A stretch of DNA of 64,000 nt, from positions 64,203,013-64,267,012 of the forward strand of contig OZ026630.1 in assembly GCA_964020975.1 (NCBI GenBank), read 5' to 3'. The notes below the pieces were generated by a model. That model did not search any database. It saw nothing but the letters and a program-made list of their open reading frames with translations, and was not told where the DNA came from. This stretch comes from Hermodice carunculata (Eukaryota > Annelida > Polychaeta > Eunicida > Amphinomidae). Within the stretch, counting starts at the first letter, position 1, and each line of letters opens with the position of its first letter. Both the position numbers and the translations under genes were made by a program. Below, in pieces: positions 22,923 to 33,540 of the stretch.

Positions 22923-23251
22923 TTAATAGTTAAATGTTTGTTCAAGGAAGCCAAATGGCTTCCTCATTGACAGACAGAGGCTGAAGTGCTCGCTGATATG
23001 GCCCGATTCTTTGTGGTGTTAGGAAAACAGACTGGCAGTTACTTGGACACAGATGACGAGTCCCGTGTATGTATGAACACATGGCATCGAATGAGTCAGA
23101 TGCATGTTCCAATTCGACACAAGATGGATTCAAAAACTCTATGAGACTCATTTTTTGTTTTTTGTCTTCTGTATCCATATGAGTGCTGTCCTGCCCTTCT
23201 GCAAAACGGCCTCTCCTTAAAATTTCCATTGCCAATTTCCAGAAAAGTTAA

Positions 23252-23430
23252 TGCACTCTGGATTGACATAAAAATGCTTGATTCCTATTCTATGTAAATT
23301 GACCTTTCATTCAAGTCCCAGCTGCGCATGCCGGCAGGTGTGGAGGTCATCAGAAAGGTCCAGGTCAACAGCTTTTCTTCGGTGCACTAAGGAAAGCTGT
23401 TGACTCAGTCAAAACTTGGCACTTAAAGAG
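23252..23430 (+). mobile_element. TTAA-flanked hairpin MITE (copy C, shortened)
   Basis: TTAA occurs at 23248-23251 and 23431-23434. The right end is TTGGCACTTAAAGAG as in copy B, and the hairpin at 23364-23404 has arms GTCAACAGCTTT and AAAGCTGTTGAC around a short loop. The left end fits poorly, so part of the element may be missing. Confidence 0.6.
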
Positions 23431-23544
23431 TTAAAAGCTTGTAAATAGGAAAGTCTCCAATGACCAAGGGTCACACAATATTTGATGATATGAACAGCAA
23501 CACCAGGGCCAGTGTGGCCACTACCTTCACCATGAGCTATTTAA

Positions 23545-23777
23545 CCCTTTCTCCCTTGAATTAAGACTGAGTCAACAGCTTTCCTTGACATGGGGTGGGC
23601 ACTAAGTGCCCAACCCATGCCAAGGAAAGCTGTTGACCTGGGGCATGTGATCTTGACAAGTCTCATGTACATTTCTCACTCAAATTGTTTTTCATAACTG
23701 TTGAAATTAGTTGAAAACACCAAAGCAGACGACATTTGACCACCAGCGGGGTTTTGGCTGGTTTGAGGGGGAAAGGG
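23545..23777 (+). mobile_element. TTAA-flanked hairpin MITE, subfamily II (copy E)
   Basis: Perfect TTAA flanks lie at 23541-23544 and 23778-23781. The ends are CCCTTTCTCCCTTGAA and, inverted, CCCTTTCCCCCTCAAA. The hairpin is at 23571-23637 with GTCAACAGCTTTCCTTG arms and an inner GTGGGCAC/GTGCCCA stem. The body differs from subfamily I (AAAGCAGACGACATTTGACC). Confidence 0.85.
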
Positions 23778-23781
23778 TTAA

Positions 23782-24792
23782 TGATATGATGTTTCTTGGT
23801 CATGAGCAGAAAGAGTTTATTATAGCTGTCACTGCTAACACTTCAGACTATTTGTAAGGATTCTGAGCCTGATATATCCTGTGTTTGTGCTGACAGATGT
23901 GCCACAGATGCATGAGGCATGCAGGGAATTGATAACCTCAAGAATTAAACTAAACGTATAATTGACAGCTGTCAAGGCACATTTTGCTGTGGATGGTGAT
24001 AAAGTGTTGGTGATTGAACCACCGTGACTTCAAACCATAATGCACATTCATAGTTTGTTGCATGCAAGACAAGAAATTGCATGTTGTTACTATGGAATCC
24101 TAGTAACTCAGTGTAGATGGCACCTGATGCAGAGGACACTGGTTCTCAGGCCACTCCATCAAGCCTATTGCCCTAAAGTCAGATTATCCTCTCATATTAT
24201 ACATATTATAGTCTCCAAGCGTACAGGCTGCACAAGGGCTGTCAAAGTTTAGGTCTGGCCTTGACATCAATAGATTGTATTTCCAAAATTGCATGTTTCC
24301 GAGGATTATTAGTCATCTTTCCCATACTACATAGGCCTAGACTGCATGTACAAGTATTGTGTCGGTCTTCTCGTAGACCCACTCTTAAATCTGTGACAGA
24401 CCAAGAACATAACCGTATACATGTGACCATTTTGCAGCTGATATACAATGGCTACCAAAACCCTGCTTGATAGCTAGCTTCTGACTGTGGCAAAGTTTCA
24501 GGATGAGCAATAACACGATGCATGACAGACTGAATGAATGTAGAAAAAATAAACACAATCTGCTGAAACGACTTGTATCAGCCTCAAGGCAACTTTCTGG
24601 GTTACCCATGTCATGGTACCTAGATGTATAGCAGATTAGGAAAAATGTCTGATATCCAGGGCTGTATGAGCAGTGGGTGGTAATAAGGCACTTGTTTCAT
24701 CAGAATTCCACCAGCCCCTGTTGGCACAGTTCAGGATCCTGAGATACCTTGATAATGTGGTACAAGTCATGATTGCAGCTACTCCGAGATAG
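23782..24792. other. No gene supported
   Basis: Mixed unique-looking sequence. Short frames on both strands have no domain, and no strong splice pair was found. Confidence 0.4.
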
Positions 24793-24803
24793 ATGGATGG
24801 ATG

Positions 24804-24873
<70 letters not shown>

Positions 24874-24933
24874 TAGATAGACAGATAGGTTGGTAGGTCG
24901 GTAGGTAGGTAGGTAGGTAGGTAGGTAGGTAGG

Positions 24934-24965
<32 letters not shown>

Positions 24966-25098
24966 TAGATAGATAGACAGATAGGTCGGTAGGTAGGTAG
25001 GTAGGTAGGTATGTAGGTAGGTAGATAGACAGACAGACAGACAGACAGGTAGGTAGGTAGGTAGGTAGGTAGGTAGGTAGGTAGGTAGGTAGGTAGGT
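24793..25098 (+). repeat. Compound GATA/GACA/GGTA microsatellite
   Basis: Blocks of (GACA)n, (GATA)n and (GGTA)n alternate over about 300 bp. The pattern GACA to GATA to GGTA occurs three times, so the array seems to have duplicated as a block of about 105-125 bp. Long minus frames read as Tyr/Leu/Pro/Thr or Ser/Val/Cys/Leu strings are artefacts. Confidence 0.95.
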
Positions 25099-26040
25099 AA
25101 AAAATAAATATATGTGTATATATTGGAAAAAATTACAGCATGTATATGGACATGCACACACTACACTGGTACACATACATGTATGTACACTGGCAACTTT
25201 GACATATGACTCAATGGGAGAACTTAGTACCTGATAGCTGATGCAAGAGATCACATTTAAGAAGTGCATCTCTGCTCTATTATTTCTGCACATGAAAAGT
25301 TTGTTCTTCAATTACCACATCTGGCTTCGCAAAGTTTATGCGTAAATCTTGCAGATTGCTCGGTGATATTGGTTAATCTATACTGTGAGCAGGTCATTTT
25401 ATAGTAAACCTGATGGTTGTAATGCAAATTCACTCTGCATGATACAGGACAGTGTTCTTGATCAGCTTACTTTCTTGTGACATGCACTTCCAAAAGTAGA
25501 ACTGATTTATCTTCTCAGTGCATCATAAGTCAACATACCATGCAACAATCACAAGTGACTCTAGATCTGTTGGTCTAGCTAAAATCTCAAGTGACCCACA
25601 CAATCTGGTGACTACAAGTGACCCACAGATTTGACTAACATAACATAACAGTGATTACCAGCGTGATCACCAGGTAATGGGAGGTCACCTGACTGTCTCA
25701 TTCTAAAATGATAGGGAAGCAGCAGTAGCCAATCAGCTTTCAAAAATCAGGTCAACTGACCACTTTAGATCATGGATATAAAAAACAAAATATAAAAATA
25801 TCGGCATGATGGGTGACATAGGGCTGGAACACGACTCTTTTACTGAGGGCCTTTTTTAAATGAACTCCTGTACTAATTGCTGCAAGTGAAGGTGGCCTGT
25901 TGTGAAGGGGTGCTCTCAGGCAAGGGGGCATGTAAAACTAGAACTGATTTTGTGGAACAAAATCATGTCCCCACTTCGTTGACAGATTTGTGTGGGTTAT
26001 GTCATTATGCCAGGTTTGATTAAATTTGGTGAAATCCTTG
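25099..26040. other. No gene seen
   Basis: Unique-looking sequence. A few CAAGTGACCCACA repeats lie at 25550-25630. No coding support. Confidence 0.4.
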
Positions 26041-26853
26041 ACTTTTCATCCAGAAAGTATCATGCAAGTGACCCTGTGCCCTTGAAAATTAGGTCAAGGT
26101 GATGCATCTCCAAACCTAAGCCTTGCTAATATATTATTATATTACCAAGTTTGTTTAAATTTGGCATACTCCCTCTCAAGTTACGGCCTGGAAAACAACT
26201 TTCACTGAAGTGACCCTGCGACCCTGTCCTTGAAATTCAGGTCAGGGTTGCCCATTTGCTGCAGCCAGAGCTTGGTATGATGTGTGATTCTATTATGTTT
26301 GGTGATATTTGGTGAAATATTTTTCAAATCACCACACAGAATCAAACTTTCATAGAAGTGACCTTGTGACCTTGAGAATGAAGTCCAGGTCACCAATCTT
26401 CAATTCTGACCATGATCTCCATATGCTGCATGATTCTATCAAGTTTGCTTAAGATTGATCATGTCCTTCTTATCATACATAAACCAACTTCCACCTAAGT
26501 GGCCTTGCGACCTTGAGATTTAAGTCCAGGTCAACGATCTACCACTCTCACCTGGGACTTGATAAGATGCACCATCCTACTAAGTTTGATCAAATTTTGT
26601 GAACTCCTTGAGTTATCATCCAGAAACCAACTTTCACTTAAGTGATCCTATGACCTTGAGAATTTGGTCAAGGTCACCTATCTGGAGTTCCCACCTGACT
26701 TTTCAAGTTACATCTTCCTACAAACTTTGATTAAATTTGTAGGAATCTTCCTTAAGTTGATGCTCAGAAACCATGTGTTGAAGAGCAAGAATATGAAGCA
26801 GAAGAAATGGAATCAAATACCAGATGTCTCCTGTACCTCATACAGGCAGACAT
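26041..26853 (+). repeat. Diverged AGGTCA array with complete 3' tail
   Basis: Five to six diverged monomers of about 145-155 bp carry GTGACCCTGTG, TTAGGTCAAGGTGA, GTGACCTTGTGACCTTGAG and TTTGGTCAAGGTCACC. The last one passes into CATGTGTTGAAGAGCAAGAA, AGCAGAAGAAATGG and a hairpin at 26824-26853 (ATGTCTCCTGTA with TACAGGCAGACAT). The order matches 5104-6727. Confidence 0.8.
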
Positions 26854-27558
26854 AAATCAGGACCACTTTCCCTGAATGTTTCTGTTTCACAGGAAACAGT
26901 TTTTGATCATGTTTACTGCATGTATTCAAGTTTCTTTTTTCCAACATCATAGCATATGCATAATAATGTCACATTTTAGGGGTCACCCCAAAGCTGTACT
27001 AACACACTAAGTTGGTAGTGTCCATACAAATACATGTGCTGCAGCAGAATGTACAAAGACCTCTCCATAAAAGAGACATCATCCATGTTACAACCGATTC
27101 TTCCATAATCCCATTTCTGCTATCTTCTGCTCTGCATTAAAGCCAGTTCTCCCTTAAAAAAACATTTTTTTTAAAACCCTTGAGTGTCCTCAAAGAGCCA
27201 CTCTCATACATTGTAATGAATAACAATGATATTATCTGAAGGTTTTTCAACATCTGTATGACCATGACAGAGTTTAAAGGTTGTGCTGTTCAGACAAAAG
27301 GAAGTATCAGGACATCAGGACAATCAAGTCTCATCAACTTACAACAAATTTTTTCATGACACTTGGTCAACAATAAAGACTTTGCCACATGTATCTCCTA
27401 TACAAGAGTTAAAGAACTGTAAGTCACCCGATGCCTGCAGGAACATATTGTAATTTTCAGTTGTTACTACATTGCACAAGAAATCAAACTTCTACTTTTG
27501 TCCCTTTTGACATCGGGCTCAGATGCAAAGATGCAAGGAACAGGTGTTACTCAGGTTT
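26854..27558. other. No gene seen
   Basis: AT-rich unique-looking sequence with no supported feature. Confidence 0.4.

Positions 27559-27603
<45 letters not shown>
27559..27603 (+). repeat. (TA)n microsatellite
   Basis: About 22 uninterrupted TA units. Confidence 0.95.
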
Positions 27604-27606
<3 letters not shown>

Positions 27607-28021
27607 CACTACAGGTATCAAGTGCGACTGGGTTCCTCCAGAATCATAAGGGCACAGCTTGCCTCTCTTTGTGATCAAGATGATACAATACCAAAGGCAT
27701 CAGCCTTTACAATCAATTATTCTACAGAAGAGTGTAATCCATGGTTGCCATAGCAACAACAACAAAAAAGTATCTGAAGAAGCTGAGGCAATTACATGAT
27801 CATGTACCAAGTAATGATGCTCAAACTTCACAGACCTCAATCAAAGGGACGCCACAGCCACATTTTATGCTTCTGACTTTATTTCAGTTTCCTAGAATTC
27901 CTGGAGACATGTTTGATGGAAATAACCAGTGCTGATATTTCTTAAACAATATGGGTACATTGACAAAATCTGTATCCATGCCGATGTGTGCATACGCTCA
28001 GATAGATAAGAACTCACTCAC

Positions 28022-28192
28022 CGGTACCTTCTGCATGGTAACCTGTGTGCTCATAACCACCAATTCTGTCTAGTTTGGAGACATCTGGGACCATTGGCAA
28101 TGGCTCTGGCACAGAATGGTCCTCCGCTAAATCTTGGGATGGCATATCTGGCCCGTCGTACATAGGACGGTCCCCTGCCCCAGGCTGCCATG
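28022..28192 (-). CDS. Candidate internal coding exon, acidic Pro-rich, phase 1-1
   Basis: On the minus strand a TTTTAATAG acceptor precedes, and a perfect GTGAGT donor follows, a 171-nt open segment. In the only frame compatible with both phases it encodes 56 residues including WQPGAGDRPMYDGPDMPS, the acidic stretch QDLAEDHSVPEPLPMVPD, and VSKLDRIGGYEHTGYHAEGT. The length is a multiple of three and both edges are phase 1, as for the exon candidate at 51679-51837. Composition and absence of repeat matches set it apart from the surroundings. I do not recognise the family; a cytoplasmic or linker region of low order is likely from its composition. An overlapping 63-codon frame starting with ATG looks like a shadow. 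Confidence 0.6.
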
Positions 28193-28496
28193 CTATTAAA
28201 ATATATAAGTATATATATAAAACCTATCCACAATGTGGCCAAAACCTTATACAGACAAAGATGAAGCTTATGAAGACCAGGGATTTACATGACATAGTTG
28301 TACAGTAAAACCTCACTATAGAGGCACTCCGATATCTGATATATTCACTTAACAATGTAAGTTTTGAGTGACTTAAAGTCAAATTCTTTTGTCCTTTGCT
28401 ATTTGATATGTACCTGCCTGACAAATTCAGACATGTGGCATATTTTGAAGGGAACAGATGGTGTCTTTATAACAAAGTTTCACTTTATCTACATAA

Positions 28497-28519
28497 TACA
28501 CACACACACACATGCACAT

Positions 28520-28571
<52 letters not shown>
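28497..28571 (+). repeat. (CA)n microsatellite
   Basis: CA repeats with a few ATG interruptions near the left end. Confidence 0.95.
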
Positions 28572-28572
<1 letters not shown>

Positions 28573-29389
28573 GCATCCCACCACCCACCAAAGAAAAAGT
28601 TCAACATCATTCTTATTCCAAATACTTGCATACTTGAAGCAGCATACAAAGGTGCCAATATGTAACATGTGATGACATCCTGATACATGTACTACATACA
28701 CGCAGGTAAAAAATACTGGATGAACACCTGGCTGTCAACGCTTTTTTCTGTCATTTACATAGTGTGTGTATAGTTCATCTGCCACAGCTTACTTGAGGAT
28801 TGACACTAACAACTATCCTGCATACATTGTGCTGTGCTCAGGCAATGTTGTTTATACCGTATATCAAACAAGTCTTTACTCTTCCTGGCTCTGTACTGTG
28901 TGTACGCTCCCCCCACCCACCTCCCAAACCAAAAAAAAAAAATGGTTATTTACAGATACCCTAGCATCCCATTAAATTCATTGCCTACTTGATTTTTTTC
29001 CCAAGGAGTAAATTCTTCGTTCCATCTTCCTTTACTCATAATTTTGGGACTTGAGGCTAGAAATATTATTTTCCCTACCATGTGGTGAAACTTCACTTGC
29101 TTCAATGTTTTCCACTAATTTTGACAGTAACACAAGGCCCATCAGTCTGATGTCCTGCTGACTTATAATATATTATAGCAATATAGATTTGAAACAAAAC
29201 AAGAGCAGCTTGGCTGAATGGACATGTTTAATGTTTAATTAGGAACAGAAAGTGAAGTGAAATATTGATCTGCAGGAAGGATTCTCTTCTCCATCAATGT
29301 CTAAGCTATTTTCAACCATCACAAAATCATTTCTCTCAACTTTACAAGCCTGGTCACCTATAAAATATATGTCACAGTGATCCATATTC
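28572..29389. other. No gene seen
   Basis: Mostly unique-looking sequence. CAGTAAAACCTCACTATAG just upstream (28303-28321) resembles the end of a mariner/pogo-type MITE, but its partner end was not secured. Confidence 0.4.
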
Positions 29390-29931
29390 CACAATATACA
29401 TGTAATAACATTGGACATAATCTATTATACCTATTAATTTGGAACGTCTAGCTTAACTATTTTGTAAGGTACATGTATTGAATTTTATCTTGTTCAACAT
29501 ATTTTCTGATTACTAAAATTCACAGTTCCTGTGCCTATTTCCCATAGACATTGTGTGTGATACGCTTCTACAGAACAGAATAAGTTTCTGTCCCAGAGAA
29601 ATTGCTGATTTTTTCTGTGGAAAGATATGTCCACAAAAAGGGAACATAAATAATTATGCACCTTACACATTATTAGATTACCTTGACTCCAACATTCCAA
29701 CTTTATTTTTAGACACATTCTCCCTTGATGTACTAATCCTACACCTAGGAACTTTCTTTCCGGGGACGTGACGTCTCCGTAACGACGGAATGTTAGTAAA
29801 CACAGTCACGTGCACGCCTAAACACGTGGGCCGGTCCAGTCCAACTGACCAGTTTGACAGTTGGCCATCCTAACGTAAAAAACTACGGTTGTTACGTTAA
29901 ACTCCCGTTGTGACGTAAAGTTACGTGGGTT

Positions 29932-29938
29932 TATATAA
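29932..29938 (+). promoter_or_regulatory. TATA motif upstream of the hammerhead
   Basis: TTTATATAAATCAAGG precedes the ribozyme by about 36 bp. The other ribozyme copy has GTATATAAGCAC at a similar distance on its own strand (53173-53179). Conserved placement suggests the internal promoter of the element. Confidence 0.5.
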
Positions 29939-29973
29939 ATCAAGGTCTAATCAAACGCAGCATTCTTTGGTTT

Positions 29974-30013
29974 AGTCTCTGAAGAGTTCAGTTAGAATGA
30001 AACCGGTCAGACT
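29974..30013 (+). ncRNA. Type I hammerhead ribozyme, short helix III
   Basis: All conserved parts are present in order: helix I strand AGTCT, core CTGAAGA (CUGANGA with N7 variable), G, stem II TTC-agtta-GAA, a closing G-T pair, GAAA, the palindromic CCGG of a minimal helix III, the TC cleavage position (GUC triplet), and helix I strand AGACT. Helix III is too short to be stable alone; hammerheads of Penelope-like elements are known to act as dimers through such palindromes. The RNA would cut itself after GUC. Confidence 0.8.
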
Positions 30014-30394
30014 ACGAAAAGCCAAACAATTCACTGTTTGACACGCATCAGCGGCACAGACAGGCACACTCGCCGTCCTGGCCATTGCCTAGTATTCAAT
30101 TTGTAATATTTTCTGATCAAACTGTAGGTGGCATCACTAGTATCTCTCCTCAAATGAGATTTTGACCTCCTTTACAATCCCACCTTATTTGATCATGATC
30201 CACTAAAAATTACAGATGGCAGAACAAGATTATCACATTTTGACTTAAGTTCAAGTGCCCAGGTGACCTTCATCTTCAACTCAGATTAAAACATTATTCA
30301 ATTCACAATGTGCTCCCTGTCTCCAGCTAGCCATGCATGCACATGGTCTGTCTACTCAAAGTGTTGCTGAGAATTGTACATCAGACCTGTCATG

Positions 30395-30506
30395 ATGACA
30401 TGTCCCAGGTCAACAGCTTTCCTTGGCACATATTGGGTGGAATGTGCCCATCCCACACTGGGGAAAAAACTACTGACTCAATCTTATTCAGACAAGAAAG
30501 GGTTAA
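30395..30506 (+). mobile_element. Truncated TTAA hairpin MITE (copy G)
   Basis: It keeps GTCAACAGCTTTCCTTGGCA at 30409, a decayed right hairpin arm, GACTCAATCTTATTCAGAC, and the right end GAAAGGGTTAA with TTAA at 30503-30506. The left part is missing. Confidence 0.6.
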
Positions 30507-31239
30507 ATCATTGGGGTAAAAATATGTGCCGTGTTTAAAAAGAGTTGTAGCATGAATTCCTGTATTTTTGCTGACTTTATCTTATTTTTCATTTTCAATT
30601 TAAATTATCTGAAAAACTATTAAATCTTGTACTTTTGTTGTTATTTCTATCTCAAAATAAACCATTTAGCACACCTTAGTCCATTTGAACACACTAGCAT
30701 CTTCTTGTGGTAACACATTTAAATTTAGCTATTAATTTTTTTTGGAGGGGGGGGGTAAAAACTTGAATTTAAAAGTTACTGAGTATTCGTCAACTGCAAA
30801 AATTCAAACATGAAAATACCAAGATGTACAGTTATCAATAACGTACTGAGTGAAATGCTACTGTGCCCTGGCAACAAATTAATCTCTTTCTATAAACATT
30901 GGTTTTAAAACATCAGATTAAAAAATGGTTGTAGCATGCTTGCACAAAGCGAGGGGATGAAAAAAAAAGGATCAAAGGGGGTGACAGACCTAAACAAGAT
31001 GGGGTTGGGAAGGGTATGAGATGGGGATTCCAACCTTTCATCTTGGTAAGTTTCCTACTTGTCTTGGTAGGAAATATTTCAAGAATAAAATCTAAACTAC
31101 ATGCTTCTTCTGCATTCTGACACAGAAATGACCAGTGAAACTCAACAGCCGGTAACTAATATGGATCAACAGCAATCCAGATGCATTTGTCATAGGAACA
31201 GTATATTTCAAAAACACAAACTTCAATATTTACCAAGTT
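30507..31239. other. No gene seen
   Basis: AT-rich sequence with a poly-G run at 30747-30755. No supported feature. Confidence 0.4.
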
Positions 31240-31662
31240 TTAAGTGTCAGATTTAGTACTGTCTTTAAGGCTATATATAGTCTGATGCATCACTTGCTTC
31301 AGACTATATCTGCCAAAGAAGTTCATTAGTAATAGTTTGGTTTTAATGTCATCAGTATTGAAGGCTCCAATGATAATTGTTGTTTCAGAGCTGGGTAGAT
31401 TGTGTTTGAAGACAATGTACAGCCCAGTTGTAAGATGCTGTAATGTTGCTGATGGTGGCTTGTAGACAGAAATAAGATTTATAATTTGCTTGTTTGTGGA
31501 ATTTGAATTATTTGGCATGACCACACCAGACACAATAATTTCCACAGTCCAGTTGTCTGCAATATTGTGCTGAGTACCTATCTGGCCTTCTGTCAGGTAC
31601 ACAGCCATACTATAATGCCACACTATTAAATAACCAGAATGAGCCATGCTGGTTTGTGCCAA
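31240..31662 (-). pseudogene. Fragment of an APE-type endonuclease from a LINE or Helitron
   Basis: The 140-codon minus frame contains the LISVYKPPSATLQHL block followed 30-40 residues later by TTIIIGAFNTDD and an LLLMNFFGRYSLKQV block. This is the order of the VYRPP, GDFN and following helix motifs of exonuclease-endonuclease-phosphatase domains that nick target DNA for LINEs and are also fused to some animal Helitrons. The catalytic GDFN is GAFN here, so the Asp is lost and activity is not expected. Neither the N-terminal catalytic region nor a reverse transcriptase or helicase is next to it, so it is an isolated remnant. Confidence 0.65.
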
Positions 31663-31844
31663 AATGGGCAGCTAAAAGCAACTAATTACAAACCCACTGT
31701 ATCAAGAGAAATAGTTGTCCATCTGTACCAGTGTGGCGAGCTTTCCCCTCACACAGAATATGATAAAACAAGACATATTTGTAAATTATAGATTCCTCCA
31801 CCCACCCCCACCCCCATTCTTTGAAAGAGGCATAATTAGATTAA

Positions 31845-32510
31845 GGTCATCCATCTTTAGAGTTACCCCAACCTTTACAGAGGACTAACAAGACCAAAGT
31901 GGTCCTATGCTCTGCTGACAGGCACCAGTGGAACCATAACTGACCACAGTTACCTTTTTTGAACTCAACCTATACCTGGGCAGTATCAAACTCCTAGCTC
32001 AAAAACTTCTTGAGTTATGGTATATGGAAACTGTGACGTTCTGACCAACCTGCAATATGTCTGTGTGACTTTGTGAATTGGTTATCATTCTTCAAACTTA
32101 ACTGAGCCCTTATACAGGACCATAAACCTGTGCCATATGAAAGCTGCAATGCAAAAACTACTGTAGTATGAAGAAATTAAATTCAGGTAAGTGTACAGGA
32201 TTTCCTAACTGCCTTCGATGAGATTCTTTCGAATTGAAACCAGTCAGGCTATTTCCACAACTTTTAGTCTTCACTGTAAATTCAGCTCAGCCCTGTGACC
32301 TTGAGAATTAAGTCAAGGTCACCCATTTTGAAATTTAACCTATCCTTTTATAGAGGATGTACACCTGTGACGCATAAAAGTCATAAATCAAAAGGTTCTG
32401 GAGTTACTATGCGGAAACCAAAGTCTACCAACATACAGACTAAACGATGTGAGCAAAGCTACATGAATATGTCCCACCTTCTGTACAGGGGGCATAAAAA
32501 GTAGTAATAA
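31845..32510 (+). repeat. Diverged AGGTCA array with R-type tail
   Basis: Monomers with GACCTTGAGAATTAAGTC and AAGGTCACCCATTTTG resemble the array at 56945-58400. It ends GCGGAAACCAAAGTCTACCA, then GTGAGCAAAGCTACATGAAT and AGGGGGCATAAAA, the same tail order as at 58340-58405. A hammerhead-like segment lies inside at 32211-32249. Confidence 0.6.
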
Positions 32511-32772
32511 ACTCATGTTTAATAGTAAGTCTAGTCATAAAATGCACCATTTCCTTTGTATGCAAACTTAATGGCTGGTGACCTTGCTTTGACCTTTCAA
32601 GGTCACACAATGTCAAAAGGGCAGCACCATTTGAAAGCATCTGCAGCATTTCCTGATCATGCTTTATGGTAACAATGATCCCAAATTGCTTCATGTACCA
32701 TACATAAAGATTTTAGTGGCATGTGATCTTGCTTTGACCTTTCAAGAGCACTCAAAGTCAAAATAAAAAAGA
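32511..32772. repeat. Two GACCTTTCAAGGTCA-containing units
   Basis: CTTGCTTTGACCTTTCAAGG occurs at about 32584 and, in diverged form, 32731. These again lie about 147 bp apart. No coding support. Confidence 0.5.
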
Positions 32773-33540
32773 GAGGCCCATGGGCCTAATGCTCTGCTGG
32801 CACCATGGCTATATTGCACCTACATCATATTTCAAAGTTGTGAGTCCTCAAGTGGTACTGATGGTATACATGGGTACATATACAGCTTACATGATTTTAG
32901 TGTCTGATTTATCCACCAGAAGGGACTTTGCTTTACATGTAATCACACCTAATTTGTGCAATTCCTGTGATGGATATTGTTCCATGTGCCGAGACAACAA
33001 TGAGTGAGTCCTTAACTTTATGTCCTCAGTGACCTTGGGACAGAAGATCAGGGTTACCCAGATTATGTGATATAAAAAATCACACAGCTTACAATTATAA
33101 TGCATGTACATCTGGAATCATCATAGTCTCATTCTTTCTGGTGACAATAAATTATTGTCATCTCAAAACACATTTCATGATATTTTGTGTTGACTTACAG
33201 GTGGTGCCTCTAGTGTCACAATACTCCAACATTTTTCCTCCCCCAACATTCTCACCGCATTTCATCCAGTTCCATGACAAATTAAAGACCCTAACAATGT
33301 CCATAGGTTTTTTCACTTTTATTCCATCAGTGACCTTTAAAAAGTAGGTCAAAGGTCATTCATCAAGTATAAAATATCAATACTCATGTACACTGCATAT
33401 TTGGTATCAATCTAGTAACCCTAGCTCACGTGTATACCTACATTTTGTACTTCTTGATCATCAATGAAATATGCAAGTTGTATTTTGACAGGGGAAGGGG
33501 GATCTCCCCATTTCCATGACAATAAATGACACCATCAGAC
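32773..33540 (+). mobile_element. R2 element (palindromic header)
   Basis: It starts with GAGAGGCCCATGGGCCTAAT, where AGGCCCATGGGCCT is a perfect palindrome, then GCTCTGCTGGCACCATGGCT. The body includes TGTGATGGATATTGTTCCAT and CAGTTCCATGACAAATTAAA. Nearly the same sequence lies at 51905-52620, and a 5' part at 36155-36450. Non-coding. Confidence 0.75.

Larger units (their letters stand above)
29512..30105 (+). mobile_element. 594-bp insertion with 12-bp target duplication, Penelope-like or retrozyme-like
   Basis: ATATTTTCTGAT flanks the segment at 29500-29511 and 30106-30117. Inside, the composition shifts abruptly at about 29755 to CpG-rich DNA with many ACGT words, then a TATA motif (29932-29938) and, 36 bp further, a hammerhead ribozyme (29974-30013). 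Penelope-like retroelements and the short non-autonomous retrozymes carry such ribozymes in their terminal repeats. No protein is encoded here. A related ribozyme segment lies at 53051-53464 in the opposite orientation. Confidence 0.75.
29390..30390 (+). repeat. R3 repeat interrupted by a ribozyme-bearing insertion
   Basis: R3 text resumes at 30106 exactly where it stopped at 29511 (ATATTTTCTGAT duplicated on both sides). The right part shows ACTGTAGGTGGCATCACTAG and GAGATTTTGACCTCC, as in the R3 copies at 20061 and 36445. Confidence 0.7.

Noticed and set aside
22942-23235. 97-codon minus frame between two MITEs (MDTEDKKQKMSLIEFLNP region)
   Set aside because: Composition is protein-like but there is no recognisable domain, no splice context and both neighbours are mobile elements. 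Kept as doubtful only.
24636-25311. Long minus-strand frames of 173 and 203 codons
   Set aside because: They are read through the GACA/GGTA microsatellite and consist of Tyr-Leu-Pro-Thr and Cys-Leu-Ser-Val strings.
28303-28321. CAGTAAAACCTCACTATAG as a pogo/mariner end
   Set aside because: No matching inverted end with TA could be located within a few hundred bases.
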